A program made the translations under genes and the position numbers. From contig CAYVMN010000100.1 of assembly GCA_964452575.1 (NCBI GenBank), positions 1 through 16,579 of the forward strand: a stretch of DNA of 16,579 nucleotides, given 5' to 3'. Position 1 is the first letter of the stretch; each line of letters begins with the position of its first letter. The notes beneath the pieces are model-generated. The model was not told the DNA's origin. It worked only from the letters and a program-made list of their open reading frames with translations, and made no database searches. Source of the DNA: CAYVMN01 sp964452575. GTDB lineage: Bacteria; Desulfobacterota; DSM-4660; Desulfatiglandales; Desulfatiglandaceae. Shown one piece after another: positions 14,628 to 16,579 of the stretch.

Positions 14628-15605
14628 ATGAAAGCCCTGTGTGTCTTTTCGGGGGGCCTAGACAGCATGCTGGCAGCATGCCTGATAAGGGGCCAAGGAA
14701 TTGATGTCTTGGCCCTTTTTTTTGAGACCCCTTTCTTTGTATCCGAGAAGGCAAGAAAATCTGCAAGGGCTCTGGGCCTCCCATTGAAGGTCGTGGACAT
14801 TACAGGCCGTCATCTGGAAGTTGTCAAACACCCAAGGCATGGTTACGGGGGCAATATGAACCCTTGTATCGACTGCCATGCCCTCATGTTCCGTGTCGCT
14901 GGCGAGATGCTTGAGGCGGAAATGGCAGCCTTTGTAATTACTGGCGAGGTACTCGGTCAAAGGCCCATGTCTCAGAACAAGAAGGCACTCTCCTTGGTCA
15001 ACACCCTGAGCGGTCTTGGCCGCCTCCTCCTCAGGCCCCTCTCTGCCAAGCAACTTCCCATCACTATCCCGGAAGAAGAGGGATGGGTGAAAAGGGAATT
15101 CCTTATGGACTTTCAGGGGCGTTCAAGAAAGCCACAGATGGAACTGGCAAAGGCGATGAATGTGGAGGAATATCCCTCGCCGGCGGGCGGCTGTCTCCTC
15201 ACGGAAAAGGTCTTTTCAGAGCGGCTCAGGGACCTTCTTTCATCCCAACAAGAACCCAAGGTGAGGGAAATCGAGCTCCTTAAGGTAGGAAGGCATTTCA
15301 GAATCGGCCCTAACTCAAAGATCGTGGTTGGAAGGAACAAGAAAGAAAATGAGGTCATCTCCCGCCTCTCAAGGGATGGAGATTTTGTCATTAGATCAGT
15401 TTCCGTGCCCGGCCCCACTGCCCTATTACTCGGAGAGGCGTCTGATGATTCCCTTGATCTCGCCTCATCTATCACCGCTGCATACAGTGACGTGGAAAAG
15501 GGTGAGCTTAGCGAGGTGAGGATCACCGGGAAGAAAGGAGAGGGCATCCAATCTGTCAGGGTACGCGAAAAGGGGGAGTTCAGGCAATATATGATCAGTT
15601 CATAA
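14628..15605 (+). CDS. PP-loop ATPase, tRNA thiolase-like, NFACT-R-like tail
   Basis: A 325-residue protein with an adenylating PP-loop SGGLDS (8-13) near the N-terminus, a NPCIDCHALMF motif (Cys80, Cys83), the conserved TGEVLGQRPMSQ (105-116) and SPAGGCLLT with Cys189. These resemble ThiI/MnmA-type tRNA sulfurtransferases, which activate a uridine carbonyl with ATP and replace it with sulfur. The last third (about 215-320, LLKVGRHFRIGPNSKIVVGRN) resembles the NFACT-R RNA-binding domain. There is no THUMP domain, so it is not canonical ThiI. The tRNA position modified is unknown. It follows dnaJ by 20 bases, with AAGGAGAGAG upstream but distant from the ATG. Confidence 0.82.
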   Translation: MKALCVFSGGLDSMLAACLIRGQGIDVLALFFETPFFVSEKARKSARALGLPLKVVDITGRHLEVVKHPRHGYGGNMNPCIDCHALMFRVAGEMLEAEMAAFVITGEVLGQRPMSQNKKALSLVNTLSGLGRLLLRPLSAKQLPITIPEEEGWVKREFLMDFQGRSRKPQMELAKAMNVEEYPSPAGGCLLTEKVFSERLRDLLSSQQEPKVREIELLKVGRHFRIGPNSKIVVGRNKKENEVISRLSRDGDFVIRSVSVPGPTALLLGEASDDSLDLASSITAAYSDVEKGELSEVRITGKKGEGIQSVRVREKGEFRQYMISS

Positions 15606-15643
15606 GAACCCATAAGCAGCTAGGGTGCAGGGACCTATTCCGT

Positions 15644-15648
15644 GGAGG
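15644..15648 (+). promoter_or_regulatory. Ribosome binding site of the UlaG-like gene
   Basis: GGAGG five bases before the ATG at 15654. An in-frame GTG at 15642 overlaps this site and is therefore an unlikely start. Confidence 0.7.
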
Positions 15649-15653
15649 AACCC

Positions 15654-16433
15654 ATGAAGATTCAGCAGATACGTAACGCAACATTACGGATTACATACGC
15701 GGGCAAAATTTTCCTTACTGATCCTATGCTATCTCAGAAACATCAATTTGACTCCTTTGCCGGCATATCCCCTAATCCTATCTCTGATCTACCGATCCCG
15801 ACCCGCGATATTGTGGAGGGGATTGAGATGGTCCTCGTCTCCCATTTGCATATAGACCATTTTGACCCGGCGGCAAAGGATTTGCTCCCCAAAGAGATAA
15901 CAATATTCTGTCAGCTCGGAGATGAAGAGCGACTCAGGAAAAGGGGGTTCCAGTCAGTTACCCCTGTTGACCCCTTTATAGACTGGCACGGTATAAGGCT
16001 GACCCGCACACAGGGGCGGCACGGCACAGGTATCTGGGGAGAAAAGATGGGATACGTGTCAGGGTATGTCCTCCAGGCCCAAGGCGAGCCAACCCTCTAC
16101 TGGGCAGGCGACACCATATGGTGCGATGAAGTGAAAAAGGTCTTGACCGACCTTCGACCGGATATCATCTTGACGCATTCTTCCGGTGCAAGGCTTCCCG
16201 AAAGCGATCCTATCGTAATGGATGCCGAACAGACCATAGCCCTTTGTCGTGCGGCGCCCAATGCCGTTGTCGTTGCCACCCACATGGAGGCCCTGGACCA
16301 CGGGACGGTCTCAAGGGCTGATCTCAGGGCCGTGGCAGAGAGGGAAGGAATAGGGGCCGACCGGCTACTTATCCCCCTTGACGGTGAGGTGCTCACCTTC
16401 CCAAATTCCAGTACTCAGATCACAAAACGTTAA
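15654..16433 (+). CDS. UlaG-like metallo-beta-lactamase fold hydrolase
   Basis: A 259-residue MBL-fold protein of the compact UlaG/YtkL-like type, named for L-ascorbate-6-phosphate lactonase. It shows an N-terminal strand pair ending in FLTDPML (20-26), the zinc motif SHLHIDHFD (His64, His66, Asp68, His69), YWAGDTIW with the bridging Asp, and a C-terminal ATHMEALDHG. This is the typical order for the beta-lactamase_2 / UlaG group. Many members have no known substrate, and nothing in the neighbourhood points to ascorbate use. It lies 48 bases after the PP-loop gene and may share its transcript. Confidence 0.87.
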   Translation: MKIQQIRNATLRITYAGKIFLTDPMLSQKHQFDSFAGISPNPISDLPIPTRDIVEGIEMVLVSHLHIDHFDPAAKDLLPKEITIFCQLGDEERLRKRGFQSVTPVDPFIDWHGIRLTRTQGRHGTGIWGEKMGYVSGYVLQAQGEPTLYWAGDTIWCDEVKKVLTDLRPDIILTHSSGARLPESDPIVMDAEQTIALCRAAPNAVVVATHMEALDHGTVSRADLRAVAEREGIGADRLLIPLDGEVLTFPNSSTQITKR

Positions 16434-16444
16434 TATGTCAACTA

Positions 16445-16494
16445 CCACCCCTAAAAAGGGTGGCTTGATATCAACCCTGAAAGGGTATGTTTTT
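16445..16494 (+). promoter_or_regulatory. Overlapping hairpins with T-run
   Basis: Four short segments occur in order: CCACCC (16445-16450), AGGGTGG (16457-16463), ACCCT (16474-16478) and AGGGT (16482-16486), then T5 (16490-16494). Segments 1 and 2, 2 and 3, or 3 and 4 can pair, and the 3-4 hairpin with its T-run would be a weak intrinsic terminator for the UlaG-like gene. TTGATATCAA (16465-16474) is an additional perfect palindrome. It could also be the edge of a mobile or repeated element continuing outside the window. Confidence 0.4.
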
Positions 16495-16498
16495 CTCT

Positions 16499-16522
16499 CA
16501 CAGAGCCCACCGAGGCACAGAG
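16499..16522. repeat. CACAGAG direct repeat
   Basis: CACAGAG occurs at 16499-16505 and 16516-16522, with a 17-base period. Such CTCTGTG/CACAGAG runs are common in intergenic DNA of some environmental bacteria (from memory). Only two copies are visible before the region changes. Confidence 0.4.
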
Positions 16523-16579
16523 TTTTCTGATCAAAACCTGACATGCCATGGTAAGAGCCATGACCCATCTGTTAGGGTG

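Noticed and set aside
16365..16568. Minus-strand 67-codon frame at the right end
   Set aside because: It reads through the palindromes and into the UlaG-like gene in antisense; no ribosome site or family was recognised.
1..16579. Defence island or mobile element
   Set aside because: No transposase, integrase, restriction, toxin-antitoxin or nuclease genes were found, and the genes are housekeeping or metal related.

Overview
The window looks like a stretch of chromosome from a Desulfobacterota/deltaproteobacterium (inference). The evidence is the gene order def-fmt-DUF116-rsmB-rpe, a DUF2333 membrane protein, a Fur-FeoA fusion and a complete anaerobe-type set of hydrogenase-maturation genes, in moderate-GC DNA with strong GGAGG ribosome sites. 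No phage, plasmid, insertion-sequence transposase, CRISPR array, rRNA or tRNA gene was recognised. Most of the window is ordinary housekeeping and metal-metabolism sequence.

Region 1 (1-6447, plus strand). After a weak leader region with a small palindrome comes a DUF2333 membrane-anchored protein. It is followed by a tight block of [NiFe]-hydrogenase maturation genes, hypA-hypB-hypF-hypD, and then a small protein-kinase-fold gene 6 nt behind hypD. HypA and HypB deliver nickel. HypF makes the cyanide ligand, which HypD assembles onto iron together with HypC. hypC and hypE are not in the window, and there is no room for hypC between hypF and hypD.

Region 2 (6461-12778, minus strand). Read in transcription order this is def, fmt, DUF116, rsmB, rpe, a metallo-beta-lactamase (MBL) fold hydrolase, and a fused Fur-FeoA regulator. 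The first five genes are closely packed, with overlaps or short gaps, and cover N-terminal protein processing, initiator tRNA formylation, 16S rRNA methylation and the pentose phosphate epimerase. A 259-bp gap between rpe and the MBL gene is the most unusual non-coding DNA here. It holds a degenerate 7-bp tandem array that runs into the rpe stop codon, a 21-bp imperfect inverted repeat, and a second short 7-bp array.

Region 3 (12779-16579, plus strand). A divergent intergenic region leads to an HD-domain nucleotidase-like gene. Next come a CbpA-type DnaJ co-chaperone, a PP-loop tRNA-thiolase-like protein and an UlaG-like MBL protein. The last 146 bases contain no supported gene but several short palindromes and repeats, including a four-segment arrangement that could form mutually exclusive hairpins.

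No clearly new multi-gene system could be demonstrated. The best leads are the 7-bp array and inverted-repeat composite, the Fur-FeoA fusion with its MBL neighbour, the kinase-fold gene attached to the hyp block, and the terminal repeat region.
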